DNA from: Chloroflexota bacterium
Lineage (GTDB): Bacteria; Chloroflexota; Dehalococcoidia; Lucifugimonadales; Lucifugimonadaceae
Length of the DNA stretch: 64,000 bases
Reading direction: 5' to 3'
NCBI GenBank assembly: GCA_002730555.1
Contig: PCAM01000003.1
Span: forward strand, 56,198-120,197
The translations under genes were made by a program, and so were the position numbers. How positions within the stretch are numbered: the stretch's first letter is position 1; each line of letters opens with the position of its first letter. The notes beneath the pieces were generated by a model. The model saw nothing but the letters and a program-made list of their open reading frames with translations, was not told the origin of the DNA and searched no databases. Positions 8,069 to 18,187 of this stretch are shown here, piece by piece.

Positions 8069-8824
8069 TTATCCGGACGCCGCGACAGCGTCGACTATTC
8101 GTGCGAACGCCACGCCGTCCAGGGCCGCTCCGCCTACCAGCGCGCCGTCGACGTCCGGCGATGCCGCATAAGAGACCGCGTTATCCGGGTTGACGCTGCC
8201 GCCGTACAGGATCGGGATCCCGTTCGCCGCTTCGTCCGAATACAACGCCGCCACCGCAGAGCGGATAGTCGACGCCATCTCTTGTGCGATCTCAGGCGAC
8301 GCGGCGCGGCCGGTCCCGATGGCCCAGACCGGTTCGTATGCGATAGCTACCTGAGAGATGTCCGATATCCTGGCGAGACTGCCCTTCACTTGGGACGCGA
8401 CGAGTGAGGCAGCGTTCCCGGTATCACGGACCTCCAACGACTCGCCAACGCAAACGATGGGACGAAGCCCAGACCCAAGTGACGCCCGGGCCTTTGCAGC
8501 AGTGATTGCGTCATCCTCGCCGTACAGTGATCGCCGCTCGGAATGACCGACGATCACATAGGTACACAGCCCGGCGAGCATGTCGGCGGATAGCTCTCCC
8601 GTGTGCGCTCCCTGTGAGTTGGGATTCACATCCTGAGCGCCGATGAACACATTCGATCCGGTCAGCGCCATCGATACCGGAACCAGCGACACCGCCGGTG
8701 GACAGACGACCGTTGTGACACCCGTGATGCCGTCCACGCCGTCCACAACGGCACGCGCCAGCGCCGTCGCATCGGCAAGCGTGGTGTTCATCTTCCAGTT
8801 ACCAGCGACTACCGGCGTTCGCAT
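8069..8824 (-). CDS. tpiA: Triosephosphate isomerase
   Basis: Interconverts dihydroxyacetone phosphate and glyceraldehyde 3-phosphate. About 251 residues from the ATG at 8824, which has AAGGGGA at good spacing; a TTG at 8842 would add six residues (MDQGER) that contain this ribosome binding site, so it is rejected. Catalytic residues are visible: Lys in GNWKMN, His in VGHSERR, Glu in AYEPVWAIGTG. The phosphate loop YGGSVNPDNA is present. It directly follows pgk with an 18-nt gap, a normal glycolytic pairing. Confidence 0.96.
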   Translation of the reverse strand: MRTPVVAGNWKMNTTLADATALARAVVDGVDGITGVTTVVCPPAVSLVPVSMALTGSNVFIGAQDVNPNSQGAHTGELSADMLAGLCTYVIVGHSERRSLYGEDDAITAAKARASLGSGLRPIVCVGESLEVRDTGNAASLVASQVKGSLARISDISQVAIAYEPVWAIGTGRAASPEIAQEMASTIRSAVAALYSDEAANGIPILYGGSVNPDNAVSYAASPDVDGALVGGAALDGVAFARIVDAVAASG

Positions 8825-8842
8825 TCGTTCCCCTTGATCCAA

Positions 8843-10081
8843 CTAATCTTCTGATTCATTTGCTACCGCGAGCTCCGGTTCAACGGCGTCGAGCAACGCC
8901 GCCACACCCGGGAGTGTTTTACCCTCAAGGTACTCCAGCGATGCACCACCGCCCGTTGAGACATGCGTAAACCGGTCACGGAGGCCGAGCGCCCCGACCG
9001 CCTCGGCCGTTGACCCGCCGCCCACCACGTTCACGCAATCGTCGTTTGCGGCGATCGCCTGTGCCACCGATGTCGTTCCAGCGGCGAAGGCGGGCCATTC
9101 AAATACCCCCATCGGTCCGTTCCAGATGACCGTTTTCGCGCGGGCGATCTCCTCAGCGTACCGGGCGACCGAATCCGGCCCTATATCGAGCACCAGCGCT
9201 CCGTCGGATATCTCGGGGATCCCCGTCGTGGTCGGTTCGGCATCCTTCGAGAACTCCATCGCCGTGACGACGTCCGCAGGGATCACGATCCGGGCCTCGG
9301 AGTCCCTTAACAGCGACCGCGCAGCCTCGATTTCAGCGAAATCCACCGGATCAGCGTCGATACTCCCTGACGCCGCCAGGAACGCCGAAACCATCCCGCC
9401 GCCGACCAGCACGGTGTCCACCACACCCGCCAGGCGTGTGAGCACGGCGATCTTGTCCGACACCTTTGCGCCTCCGATGACCGCAACCACAGGCCGCTCT
9501 GGACTCTCCAGGCAGGCGCCAAGCATCTCCAGCTCGCGCGCCATCAGCAACCCGGCGACGGCCGGCATCTGCTCCGCCACGCCCACAGTAGACGCATGCG
9601 CCCGGTGGGCAGTCCCGAAGGCGTCATTCACAAAGACATCGCCCAGCGCGGACAGCTTTCGGGCAAACCCGCCGTCGTTCCGCTCCTCGCGCTTGTTGAA
9701 GCGAAGGTTCTCAAGCAGTGCGACATCTCCGGCCGCCATCGACTCCATCACCATCACCGGTACCCTGCCCGCCGGGCCCCGCGCATCCAGCACTTCAACG
9801 CCCAGCAGTTCCGACAACCGGTCGCGTATCGGCGTCAACCGCAGGTCGGGGTCGACCTCCCCATCCGGCCGCCCCATGTGAGAGCAAAGCATCACACGAC
9901 AAGCACGATCCCGCAGGTACTCGACGGTCGGCAACACAGCACGTATACGCGAGTCGTCCGAAATCTGGACGGATCCGGAAGCGACCGAACCGGTCGTCGG
10001 CACGTTGAAATCCACGCGCACCAGGACGCGGGAGCCCTGGAGTTCGACGTCTTCGATGGTCTTTTTGCCGGCTGCGGGCAT
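8843..10081 (-). CDS. pgk: Phosphoglycerate kinase
   Basis: Glycolytic/gluconeogenic enzyme making ATP and 3-phosphoglycerate from 1,3-bisphosphoglycerate. 412 residues. Family blocks: RVLVRVDFNVP (signature), CSHMGRPDG, ALLENLRF, VNDAFGTAHRAHAST, AVIGGAKVSDKI, WNGPMGVFE and the C-terminal VVGGGSTAEAV plus HVSTGGGASLEYLEG. Its start abuts the stop of the upstream polyprenyl synthase gene with no gap, and tpiA follows. Confidence 0.97.
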   Translation of the reverse strand: MPAAGKKTIEDVELQGSRVLVRVDFNVPTTGSVASGSVQISDDSRIRAVLPTVEYLRDRACRVMLCSHMGRPDGEVDPDLRLTPIRDRLSELLGVEVLDARGPAGRVPVMVMESMAAGDVALLENLRFNKREERNDGGFARKLSALGDVFVNDAFGTAHRAHASTVGVAEQMPAVAGLLMARELEMLGACLESPERPVVAVIGGAKVSDKIAVLTRLAGVVDTVLVGGGMVSAFLAASGSIDADPVDFAEIEAARSLLRDSEARIVIPADVVTAMEFSKDAEPTTTGIPEISDGALVLDIGPDSVARYAEEIARAKTVIWNGPMGVFEWPAFAAGTTSVAQAIAANDDCVNVVGGGSTAEAVGALGLRDRFTHVSTGGGASLEYLEGKTLPGVAALLDAVEPELAVANESED

Positions 10082-11173
10082 TCAGGCTTCCTCGGTAATT
10101 ATCGACTCGCCCATCGCCAGATCAGCGGAAGCCAGACCGCCCGGCGTCGCCAGGAAACGTGCGACCTCTCTCAACCCATCGATCGCTCCGACCGGCAGCC
10201 GTGCCGACTCAAGGACCGATACGGCCTCGTCCAGCAAACGTGCGATAGTTCCCTTTGAAAACTCCAGGGCTCCGGCGGCGGCGAGCACCTCAGTCAGGGC
10301 GGTCGCGGACGTGGGATCGATCACCCTGTTCATGTAGATCTCGCCGATCTGCCGCCGTTCCGTGGGAGTGCCGGACTCGATCACATACGTTACGGGAAGC
10401 GTCTTTTTCTTGGCGACGAGCCGACCCTGCCGGGTCTCATCGCGTTCCCCCGCTGGCCAGAAAAGATCACAATCGTCGGCGATCCTGATCGTTGCACCGA
10501 GCTTCCGTCCAAACAGGTCTAGCGCCGTGATCACCTCGTCGGTGGCATTGCCGCTTGCCAGGGCGCCCAGGTGAACGGCGCACGCGAACAGCGCGCCGGT
10601 CTGCGATTCCGACATCGATAGATACTCGTCCACTCCCACATCGAGCCGTTCCTGGAGAGTGATATCTCTGTACTGGCCTTCGCAGGTATCTAGATTCGCC
10701 TCGTCCAGCACCCGAGTCGCTTCGGCTATGGAATCGGATGAGACGCCGTGGTTGCGTGCACCAAACAGCGCCAGGCGTGCCAGGGCATGCATGCCGTCGC
10801 CCGTGTTGATAGCCTGCGCCGGACCCCAAGACCACCACACGGACGCCCGACCGTCACGCTCCGAGTTGCCGTCACGGATGTCGTCGTGGATCAAGACGTG
10901 GTTGTACAGATATTCCACGGCACAGGCATGTGGCATCGCTGCCTTGTAGTCTCCGCCGAGGAGTTCGCTCGTGACCAATGCAAGCCCGCCGTGGACCCGG
11001 GCTGGTGTGGTGGCGATCCGCGCCTCGCCCGTCGTCTCGGCCCACCCCATGTGGTACCCCATCATCCGGTAGAGCGGCAACGGGCGATCAGCTATAAGCG
11101 CCTTGAGCGCCGCTTCCAGTTCGGCCTGTCGTTCAATCAATCCGGCCGGCGGGTTCCCGGACTCAATGGTCAT
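10082..11173 (-). CDS. Polyprenyl synthetase family protein
   Basis: Trans-isoprenyl diphosphate synthase fold; such enzymes elongate allylic diphosphates with IPP. 363 residues. The first Asp-rich motif is clear (HDDIRDGNSERDGR, about residue 96). The second is atypical: ADDCDLFW, where DDxxD would be expected, followed by a KKKTLPVTYV block matching the usual Lys-Thr-Leu-Pro. Product chain length cannot be read from this. Its stop touches the pgk start, so the three genes polyprenyl synthase-pgk-tpiA look like one transcript. Confidence 0.82.
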   Translation of the reverse strand: MTIESGNPPAGLIERQAELEAALKALIADRPLPLYRMMGYHMGWAETTGEARIATTPARVHGGLALVTSELLGGDYKAAMPHACAVEYLYNHVLIHDDIRDGNSERDGRASVWWSWGPAQAINTGDGMHALARLALFGARNHGVSSDSIAEATRVLDEANLDTCEGQYRDITLQERLDVGVDEYLSMSESQTGALFACAVHLGALASGNATDEVITALDLFGRKLGATIRIADDCDLFWPAGERDETRQGRLVAKKKTLPVTYVIESGTPTERRQIGEIYMNRVIDPTSATALTEVLAAAGALEFSKGTIARLLDEAVSVLESARLPVGAIDGLREVARFLATPGGLASADLAMGESIITEEA

Positions 11174-11251
11174 CTGGTGGCTTCACCGTTCAAAATCCTG
11201 TACTGATACCTGAAACATTCGCACCCACGCCAGGGTTTTCGAGCTGCGGAG

Positions 11252-12010
11252 TTAACCGACGATGTCCGGGCGCACCCGTTGAAGCGCCTCAATGGAAATC
11301 GCCCCGTGTCGTACTACTGAAGGCGGGTCGACCGTGAAGTTTACGACCGTGGAAGGGGCAACGTGCGCCCCACACGCGCCCTCCAGCACGAATCTGAGCA
11401 CTCCCCCCAGAGCTGCCCGCACCTCTTTTGCCGTTTTCAACGACGGCTCACCCGACCGATTGGCCGACGTACCGGTGATGGGACCTCCAGCGGTGCGAGC
11501 GAGGTTCCGGGGCGCTGGATGGTCCGGCACGCGCACACCGACGGTGCCCGAGCCAGCCGAGACCAACTCCGGAAGTCCGTCGACCGCATGAAGCACAAGC
11601 GTTAGAGCGCCGGGCCAGAAGGCTTCCGCAAGAGCCATGGCGCCCGACGGGGCCGAGTTTGCCACCAGAGCCAGGTCGGCGGGGTCGGCGATCAATAAGG
11701 GGATCGGGCTGTTGGTGGGCCTTCCTTTGGCGGCAAACAGCGATTCCACCGCCTCCGGATTGAATGGATCGACGCCCAGCCCGTAGACGGTGTCGGTTGG
11801 GAAAGCGACGACTCCCCCACTCCGTATCACCGACGCAGCGGCCTCCAGGGAATCGCCCTCGGAATGATCCTGAGGGCGCCAGTCCGCAGCGCCGCTCAAA
11901 GGTGAAGTCCGTACGGCTGCAACGTGACACTCCTGAAATGGTTGATAGAGGGTGGGCGTAGCAGGTGCTCGTCGAGCCCTCGACGGCGTGGCGCGGACGA
12001 CGACGCCCAC
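11252..12010 (-). CDS. tsaC: L-threonylcarbamoyladenylate synthase (Sua5/YciO/YrdC family)
   Basis: Makes threonylcarbamoyl-AMP from threonine, bicarbonate and ATP for t6A37 tRNA modification. The YrdC core is clear: VVAFPTDTVYGLGVDPF, LFAAKGRPTNSPIPLLI, AFWPGALTLVL, GTVGVRVPDHP, GPITGTSANRSGEPS. The C-terminal Sua5 domain is absent, so it is the short type. The start is uncertain: an open frame reaches 12121 but would leave no room for the divergent guaA promoter. A GTG at 12010 is used here; the conserved part begins only near 11850 and no clean ATG with ribosome binding site was found. Confidence 0.82.
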   Translation of the reverse strand: MGVVVRATPSRARRAPATPTLYQPFQECHVAAVRTSPLSGAADWRPQDHSEGDSLEAAASVIRSGGVVAFPTDTVYGLGVDPFNPEAVESLFAAKGRPTNSPIPLLIADPADLALVANSAPSGAMALAEAFWPGALTLVLHAVDGLPELVSAGSGTVGVRVPDHPAPRNLARTAGGPITGTSANRSGEPSLKTAKEVRAALGGVLRFVLEGACGAHVAPSTVVNFTVDPPSVVRHGAISIEALQRVRPDIVG

Positions 12011-12022
12011 GAACGATTTACG

Positions 12023-12051
12023 TTGACGGAGTTTAGCACGGGTGCTAGCTT
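12023..12051 (+). promoter_or_regulatory. Candidate sigma70-type promoter for guaA
   Basis: TTGACG (12023-12028), a 17-nt spacer, then TAGCTT (12046-12051). Transcription would start near 12058, about 70 nt before the guaA ATG. Found by eye. Confidence 0.45.
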
Positions 12052-12129
12052 TAAACGTCGCACGAGAAGCCCCCAAGCGCCGGTCCACTGGGCACGCCAG
12101 ATCGCTCCGGCAGACTCGCACACGGAGTT

Positions 12130-13827
12130 ATGCCAAAAGACACCGCGCAAACCCCTCAAGAAGCACTTGAACAGGCGGTCGCCGAGAGCCGCCGAGTCTC
12201 CACCACTGGCGACATCGAGGTCGCTACTTATCTCGAGATCGCACAGGGTGAGCGAGTCAGAGGTGGACGTCCAGACCGGGACACCACTGAGCCGGAAACG
12301 GTCATCATCATGGATTTCGGCGCCCAGTACACCCATCTCATCGCCCGACGGGTGCGTGAGGCGAACGTCTTCTGCGAAATCGTGCCCCACTCCGCAGACG
12401 GCGCGGTGCTGGATGGGAAAAACGTCGTCGGGATCATACTTTCGGGCGGCCCCAATAGCGTTTACGAAGAGGGCGCTCCGCTGGCGCCGGGCTGGGTTTT
12501 CGAGGCCGGAGTGCCCATCCTCGGCATCTGTTACGGCATGCAGGCCCTCGCCCACCAGTTGGGCGGCAAGGTGACCGCAGGGCTAGAGCAGGAGTACGGA
12601 TACGCCGTCATCCATCGCAACGACCTGACCACCGAACTGTTCGCCGGTATGGATGAAGCATCGCCGGTATGGATGAGCCACGGCGACCGGATAGAAACAC
12701 TTCCGACGGGATTTAACTCACTCGCTTACTCGGAAAACTCCCCGATCGCCGCCTTCGGGAACGACTTCGGCATATACGGCATCCAGTTCCACCCGGAGGT
12801 GGCGCACACGCCCCAGGGCGCAAAGCTGCTAAGCAATTTTGTGCACAAGATCTGTGGAGCGTCCGGCGACTGGACGGCGGGGCACTTTGTCACAGAGGCG
12901 ATAGACCGCATACGGGAGCAGGTCGGTGACGGAAAGGTTATCTGCGCCCTGTCCGGCGGCGTCGACTCCGCCGTAGCCGCGGTGTTGCTACACCGGGCCA
13001 TCGGCGACAACCTGACCTGCATATTCGTCAACAACGGGCTGCTCCGCCGGGAAGAAGCGGAACGTGTCCAGGCGGTGTTTGGACGAACGCTGGGCCTGAA
13101 GCTTCGATACATCGACGCATCGGAGCGTTTTCTCTCGGCCCTCAAAGACGTAACCGACCCCGAAGAGAAACGGAAGATCATCGGCCGGGAGTTCATCGGC
13201 GTGTTCGAGGAAGAGGCCGACGAACTGGGCGAGATCGATTTCCTGGCGCAGGGCACCCTCTACCCGGACGTGATCGAGAGCACAAGCGCCGAGACCACGG
13301 CGGCTCACGTCATCAAGTCCCACCACAACGTGGGCGGCCTCCCGGATCACATGGACCTGAAGCTGGTGGAACCGCTTCGCTACCTGTTCAAGGACGAGGT
13401 GCGGCTCGCCGGAGCCGAACTGGGAATCTCCCCGGAGGTCCTGAACAGACAGCCCTTCCCCGGTCCCGGCCTCGCCATCAGGGTCATCGGCGATATCACG
13501 TTCGAAAAGCTGGAAACCCTCCGTGGCGCCGACTGGATCGTGATGGACGAGATCAAAAACGATAACCTTTACGATCAACTCTGGCAGTCTTTTGCCGTGC
13601 TCACGGACACCAAAACGGTGGGCGTGATGGGCGACAGGCGCACCTACAGCTACGTGGTGGCGATCCGCGCCGTGACCAGCGACGATGCCATGACGGCGGA
13701 TTGGGCCAGGCTGCCTTACGACACCCTGGAACGCATCTCGAACCGCATCGTGAACGAGGTCGCCCAGGTGAACCGGGTCGTCCTGGACATCACAAGCAAA
13801 CCGCCGGGCACGATCGAGTGGGAATAG
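12130..13827 (+). CDS. guaA: GMP synthase (glutamine-hydrolysing)
   Basis: Aminates XMP to GMP. 565 residues. Glutaminase domain: [15 protein letters not shown] from about residue 63, nucleophile Cys134 in GICYGMQ, and [11 protein letters not shown] pyrophosphatase domain: P-loop [15 protein letters not shown]. Dimerisation domain at the C-terminus: [18 protein letters not shown] and [12 protein letters not shown]. About 58 residues precede the usual first strand, rich in Gln/Glu/Arg; GGAG lies 3 nt before the ATG. A shorter form starting at the internal ATG near 12310 cannot be excluded. First gene of the purine run. Confidence 0.95.
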   Translation: MPKDTAQTPQEALEQAVAESRRVSTTGDIEVATYLEIAQGERVRGGRPDRDTTEPETVIIMDFGAQYTHLIARRVREANVFCEIVPHSADGAVLDGKNVVGIILSGGPNSVYEEGAPLAPGWVFEAGVPILGICYGMQALAHQLGGKVTAGLEQEYGYAVIHRNDLTTELFAGMDEASPVWMSHGDRIETLPTGFNSLAYSENSPIAAFGNDFGIYGIQFHPEVAHTPQGAKLLSNFVHKICGASGDWTAGHFVTEAIDRIREQVGDGKVICALSGGVDSAVAAVLLHRAIGDNLTCIFVNNGLLRREEAERVQAVFGRTLGLKLRYIDASERFLSALKDVTDPEEKRKIIGREFIGVFEEEADELGEIDFLAQGTLYPDVIESTSAETTAAHVIKSHHNVGGLPDHMDLKLVEPLRYLFKDEVRLAGAELGISPEVLNRQPFPGPGLAIRVIGDITFEKLETLRGADWIVMDEIKNDNLYDQLWQSFAVLTDTKTVGVMGDRRTYSYVVAIRAVTSDDAMTADWARLPYDTLERISNRIVNEVAQVNRVVLDITSKPPGTIEWE

Positions 13828-13849
13828 TCTCCCGGGGACTTCAAGTCAT

Positions 13850-15160
13850 GTGCCTGAACCTGGCACGGGGGTCGCAGATTTGAGGGTGCTGCTGGTCGGC
13901 TCCGGCGGGCGTGAACATGCGATGGCCGACGCGTTGAGTAAGAGCCCGCTATTGGATCAACTACTGATCGCCCCAGGCAACGCTGGGACGGCCGAGCTCG
14001 GCGAAAACGTTCCGGTGGCGATCGGCGATGTCCCGGGAATCGTGGCGCTTGCTCAAGGACGCGAAGTGGATCTTGTCATCGTTGGGCCGGAAGCGCCGCT
14101 CGCGGACGGCGTGGCCGACGATCTTCATAGCGCCGGAATCCCTGTATTCGGCCCGACGCGTTCAGCGGCTCGCATCGAGTCTTCAAAGAATTGGGCCAAA
14201 GAGTTGATGGCCCGTCACGCCATCCCGACCGCCGGTTTCGCTGCATTCCGTACAATCGAGGATTCCGTCTCATACATAAACGCCCTCCCGGAAGGCTCCG
14301 TGGTCGTAAAAGCGGACGGCTTAGCCGCGGGAAAGGGCGTAATCATCGCCGGGACCCGCAAGGAAGCGAACGAGGCCGTGATGAAAATGATCGGCGACCA
14401 ACTGTTCGGTGATGCCGGTTCCACCGTGGTGATCGAAGAGTGCATGGAAGGGCCGGAGGTCAGCGTCTTCGCCTTCGTGGACGGCGCAACGGTGTCGAAC
14501 GAGGTCTCGGCATGCGATTACAAACGAGCCCACGACGGAGACTCCGGCCCAAACACCGGCGGCATGGGGGCATACACCCCTCCCGAGTTCTGGACGCCCG
14601 AGCTGGCAGCAACGATCCGGAGGGAGATTCTGGAACCGGTGGCGGCGGGCATGGTTGCGGAAGGCGCAGACTTCACCGGCATCCTGTACGCAGGGCTGAT
14701 GTTGACGGAGTCCGGCCCGCGCGTGATCGAGTTCAACTGCCGCTTCGGCGACCCCGAGGCACAAGTGGTGCTGGCCCGTCTGGAGACGGACCTGCTGGAG
14801 ATCGCCCTGGCTACGGCCAACGGCGAACTGGATGATGTCGATGTCCACTGGAACGACCAGGCGGCGGTGTGTGTCGTGATGGCGTCCGGCGGATACCCGG
14901 GGTCGTACCAGACCGGGGTGCCGATAACGGGCCTTTCCAGTACTCCCGACGGGGTGCAGGTGTATCACGCAGGAACGTCAACCGCTGATGACGGTACCGT
15001 GATCACGGCGGGCGGAAGAGTGCTGGATGTCGTGGCAAACGGTGCAGACATCGCGAAGGCGAGAGGTACGGCGTACGACACCGTGTCCGCCATCAACTTT
15101 GAAGGCGCTGAGTACCGGACCGATATCGCCACACGCGCCGTGGGCTCCCCGACGGTTTGA
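13850..15160 (+). CDS. purD: Phosphoribosylamine-glycine ligase
   Basis: Second step of purine synthesis: joins glycine to phosphoribosylamine using ATP. 436 residues from a GTG start; an in-frame TTG at 13880 just before RVLLVGSGG is an alternative. ATP-grasp signatures: VLLVGSGGREHAMADAL, DLVIVGPEAPLADGV, VVKADGLAAGKGV, NTGGMGAYTPPEF and EFNCRFGDPEAQVVL. Gap from guaA is 22 nt; its stop overlaps the next gene by 4 nt. Confidence 0.96.
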   Translation: MPEPGTGVADLRVLLVGSGGREHAMADALSKSPLLDQLLIAPGNAGTAELGENVPVAIGDVPGIVALAQGREVDLVIVGPEAPLADGVADDLHSAGIPVFGPTRSAARIESSKNWAKELMARHAIPTAGFAAFRTIEDSVSYINALPEGSVVVKADGLAAGKGVIIAGTRKEANEAVMKMIGDQLFGDAGSTVVIEECMEGPEVSVFAFVDGATVSNEVSACDYKRAHDGDSGPNTGGMGAYTPPEFWTPELAATIRREILEPVAAGMVAEGADFTGILYAGLMLTESGPRVIEFNCRFGDPEAQVVLARLETDLLEIALATANGELDDVDVHWNDQAAVCVVMASGGYPGSYQTGVPITGLSSTPDGVQVYHAGTSTADDGTVITAGGRVLDVVANGADIAKARGTAYDTVSAINFEGAEYRTDIATRAVGSPTV

Positions 15161-15909
15161 CGGATTCCGCTTTCACGGGTCCCACGCTCCTCGTCGTATG
15201 CGATTTCGACGATACGGCCGCTGAATGCAACGCCGCACAACGCCTGCTTGCCGAGTTCGCCGGCCCCGAAGCGCACGCCGTCCGGAAGGCATACCGCGAA
15301 GGACATCTCCCGTTCCGTGACTATCAAGAGGCCATGTTCGACACCGTGTCCGCCCCGGTGGATCAACTGATGCGCTACGCCCGCGACAACGTAAACCTGC
15401 GCGTCGGATTTGCCGAAGCCGTCAGTGCGACCCGGGAACGGGGCGGAGAGTTCATGATCGCCTCGGCCGGCATCGATTTCTACATCGAGCCCGTTATGGC
15501 GGCCAATGGCCTCAGTGACATCACGATCCTGTCGGTCACGGGCGCGCCAGCCTCGCCCGACGGCGCTACGATGACGTTCCGTTACGATTACCCATCGGAT
15601 CGTGCGTTCTGCCGGGACTGGGCCGTGTGCAAATGCGAACCGATCGAGAAAGCTCAGGCATCAGGCGTGAAGGTGATATTCATAGGTGACGGGCTTCGAT
15701 CCGACTCCTGCGCCGCTGAAAAGGCGGATACGGTGTTCGCGCGCTCAAGACTTCTAAAGCACTGCAATGACAACGGAATCCAGGCAATCGAGTTCGAGGA
15801 CTTCCAATCGATCGCTGACTACATCACGAACCTGGAGCTTGACCCCCACGCACCCCCGGAGAACGGTGGTCGGGTCACCAACTCAGCACCCATGAAAGCC
15901 GCCGAATGA
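15157..15909 (+). CDS. HAD-superfamily (MtnX/SerB-like) phosphatase in the purine cluster
   Basis: 250 residues. Motif I is VCDFDDTAAE (about 14-23), with the Asp nucleophile and Asp+2. Motif II is the Ser of IASAGIDFY, and motif IV is IGDGLRSDSCAAEKADTVFA. The layout matches HAD class IB phosphatases such as MtnX and phosphoserine phosphatases. It starts with TTG, overlaps purD by 4 nt and purB by 4 nt (ATGA), so it is translationally locked inside the purine operon. Substrate is not identifiable; a phosphorylated purine-pathway metabolite or phosphoserine is possible. Confidence 0.8.
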   Translation: MTDSAFTGPTLLVVCDFDDTAAECNAAQRLLAEFAGPEAHAVRKAYREGHLPFRDYQEAMFDTVSAPVDQLMRYARDNVNLRVGFAEAVSATRERGGEFMIASAGIDFYIEPVMAANGLSDITILSVTGAPASPDGATMTFRYDYPSDRAFCRDWAVCKCEPIEKAQASGVKVIFIGDGLRSDSCAAEKADTVFARSRLLKHCNDNGIQAIEFEDFQSIADYITNLELDPHAPPENGGRVTNSAPMKAAE

Positions 15910-17231
15910 TCCCCCGTTATTCACGTCCGGAAATGACCAGGGTCTGGTCGGACGAAAACATGTACGGCATCTGGCTGGACATCGAGATCGCAGCCAGTCA
16001 GGCGTGGACGAACCTCGGCGTCGTGCCTCAATCCGACATGGATCTGATTCGCGACGCTAAGTTCGACATGAAGCTGTACGACGAGCACTTTGAAGAGACG
16101 AAGCACGACGTCGTCTCCTTCACCCGGTCCGTGATGGCCAGCCTTGGCGACGAAGGCCGCTGGATCCACCACGGCCTGACGTCCAACGACGTTAAAGACA
16201 CGGCGCTGAGCGTTCAGTTGCTCCAGGCAATCGACCTTCTCGATGAGGACATCGACGACCTCATGGCCGCCCTCAGGAAGCGCGCAGAAGAGTTCATAGA
16301 CACTCCGGCGATGGGTCGCTCGCACGGCATCCACGCCGAGCCGATGAGCTTTGGCCTCAAGTTCGCACTGTGGTGGGACGAGATGCGCCGCCACAGGGTG
16401 CGGCTTGCTCAAACACGTGAGGCCGTCGGGGTCGGCAAGCTGTCCGGTCCTGTCGGGACCTACGCCAGCGTCCCGCCCGAGATTGAAGAAACGGTCTGCG
16501 CGGAGCTTGGCATCGAACCCGCCCCGGTGTCCAACCAGATCATCCAGCGCGACCGCCACGCCCAGTACGTCCAGACGCTAGCGCTCATCGCAGCGTCACT
16601 GGACAAGTTCGCCACCGAAATCCGGGCTCTCCAGCGCACAGAGATTCGAGAGGTCGAGGAACCTTTCGGCCAGGCGGGATTCGTGACCACCGGCTCGTCG
16701 GCCATGCCCCACAAGCGCAACCCGGAGATCTGTGAGCGCATCTGCGGGCTGGCCAGGCTCGTGCGCGGTCACACCATCACCGCGCTCGACAACGTCCCGT
16801 TGTGGCACGAGCGCGACATCAGCCACTCGTCTGCCGAGCGGATGATCCTCCCGGACTCATCGCTCGCGGTCGACTACATCCTCGAACGCTTCACAGAAGT
16901 GGTAAAAGGGATGCGAGTCTACCCGGAGCGCATGATGGTCAACCTGGAATTGACCCGCGGGTTGCCCTTCTCTCCGCGCGTCATGTTGTCGCTGGTTGAA
17001 TCGGGCATGGCACGAACCGACGCCTACAAGAAGGTGCAAGGGCTCGCCATGCGAACCTGGGACGAGGACCTGGACTTCCGGGAACTGCTTCGCAACGACC
17101 CGGAGGTCAAGGACGCCATCGGCACCGAAGAGCTGGAATCTTTGTTCGACTACAACCACTTCCTTCGATACGCTCGTCACTCCTACGCCCGCCTCGGGTT
17201 CTCCGTCGCAACCGAGACCTCGGAGGACTGA
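15906..17231 (+). CDS. purB: Adenylosuccinate lyase
   Basis: Cleaves SAICAR and adenylosuccinate, releasing fumarate. 441 residues. Fumarase-superfamily signatures: [44 protein letters not shown] with catalytic His, and the signature loop [17 protein letters not shown] with the flexible-loop Ser. Start overlaps the HAD gene by 4 nt; purC follows after 6 nt. Confidence 0.97.
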   Translation: MIPRYSRPEMTRVWSDENMYGIWLDIEIAASQAWTNLGVVPQSDMDLIRDAKFDMKLYDEHFEETKHDVVSFTRSVMASLGDEGRWIHHGLTSNDVKDTALSVQLLQAIDLLDEDIDDLMAALRKRAEEFIDTPAMGRSHGIHAEPMSFGLKFALWWDEMRRHRVRLAQTREAVGVGKLSGPVGTYASVPPEIEETVCAELGIEPAPVSNQIIQRDRHAQYVQTLALIAASLDKFATEIRALQRTEIREVEEPFGQAGFVTTGSSAMPHKRNPEICERICGLARLVRGHTITALDNVPLWHERDISHSSAERMILPDSSLAVDYILERFTEVVKGMRVYPERMMVNLELTRGLPFSPRVMLSLVESGMARTDAYKKVQGLAMRTWDEDLDFRELLRNDPEVKDAIGTEELESLFDYNHFLRYARHSYARLGFSVATETSED

Positions 17232-17237
17232 GCGCCT

Positions 17238-18146
17238 ATGCCCGCAGTATCCGAAACCAACTTCTCCGGCCTCCTCCACCGCGGCAAGGTGCGAGACACC
17301 TACGACATCGGCGATCGGTGCCTCCTGATGATCGCCACGGACCGTATCTCGGCGTTCGACGTCATCTTGCCCTCGCCCATCCCGGACAAGGGCACGATCC
17401 TGGCGCAGATGTCCAAATTCTGGTTCGATTTAACCGCAGACGTGATGCCAAACCACGTCGTCGGTATGGCGGACGACGCCGAGGCGTTGGCCGACGTATC
17501 CCGCACCGGAGCGCTTGCCGAACTTCCCGACGACATGCGACGCAGGTCGATGGTGATCCGGCGTGCGGAGCGTCTGGATATCGAGTGTGTTGTGCGCGGC
17601 TACATCACCGGCGCAGGCTGGGCCGAGTACTCAGAACACGGCACGCTCAACCGACAGGAGCTTCCAAAGGGGATCGTGGAGGCGCAGATGCTTGAGCTTC
17701 CGATGTTCACGCCGAGCACGAAGGCGGAAGAGGGACACGATATCCCGATGACGCCGTCCGAAGTGGTGGACCTGGTCGGAAAAGAGATGGCCTCCAGGCT
17801 CGAAGAAACGTCGATACGGATATTCAAAGTCGCCCAGGCGTACGCCGCAGGCCGCGGCGTGATCATCGCCGATACGAAGATGGAGTATGGCTTGATAGAC
17901 GGCCAGCTGATCCTGATCGATGAACTGTTCACCGCGGACTCGAGCAGATTCTGGTCACAAGATGACTACATACCCGGGACCTCGCCACGGTCTTTCGACA
18001 AGCAATTCGTGAGAAACTGGCTGCTTGAAAGCGGATGGGATCGGGAACCACCGGCCCCGGATCTGCCCGCCGACATCGTACGTAAGACACGTGATAGATA
18101 CGTTCAGGCGTATGAACGCCTGACCGGAGACACTTTCGTCGCCTGA
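17238..18146 (+). CDS. purC: SAICAR synthase
   Basis: Joins aspartate to CAIR with ATP. 302 residues, the longer PurC type. Signatures: LLHRGKVRDTYDIGD, TDRISAFDVILPSPIP, ECVVRGYITGAGWAEY, FTPSTKAEEGHDIPM, IADTKMEYGLIDG, IDELFTADSSRFW and the C-terminal SFDKQFVRNWL. Downstream is a DUF3105 gene after 41 nt, then purS. Confidence 0.97.
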   Translation: MPAVSETNFSGLLHRGKVRDTYDIGDRCLLMIATDRISAFDVILPSPIPDKGTILAQMSKFWFDLTADVMPNHVVGMADDAEALADVSRTGALAELPDDMRRRSMVIRRAERLDIECVVRGYITGAGWAEYSEHGTLNRQELPKGIVEAQMLELPMFTPSTKAEEGHDIPMTPSEVVDLVGKEMASRLEETSIRIFKVAQAYAAGRGVIIADTKMEYGLIDGQLILIDELFTADSSRFWSQDDYIPGTSPRSFDKQFVRNWLLESGWDREPPAPDLPADIVRKTRDRYVQAYERLTGDTFVA

Positions 18147-18187
18147 ATACGCCCACGTGGGCGGGCGCGGCGAACACAGGGGTATTA

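Noticed and set aside
8825..8842. TTG start of tpiA giving an MDQGER extension
   Set aside because: The extension contains the Shine-Dalgarno of the downstream ATG, and family proteins start at the ATG.
11896..12555. Minus-strand frame opposite the 5' end of guaA
   Set aside because: Antisense to the conserved glutaminase domain and no family similarity.
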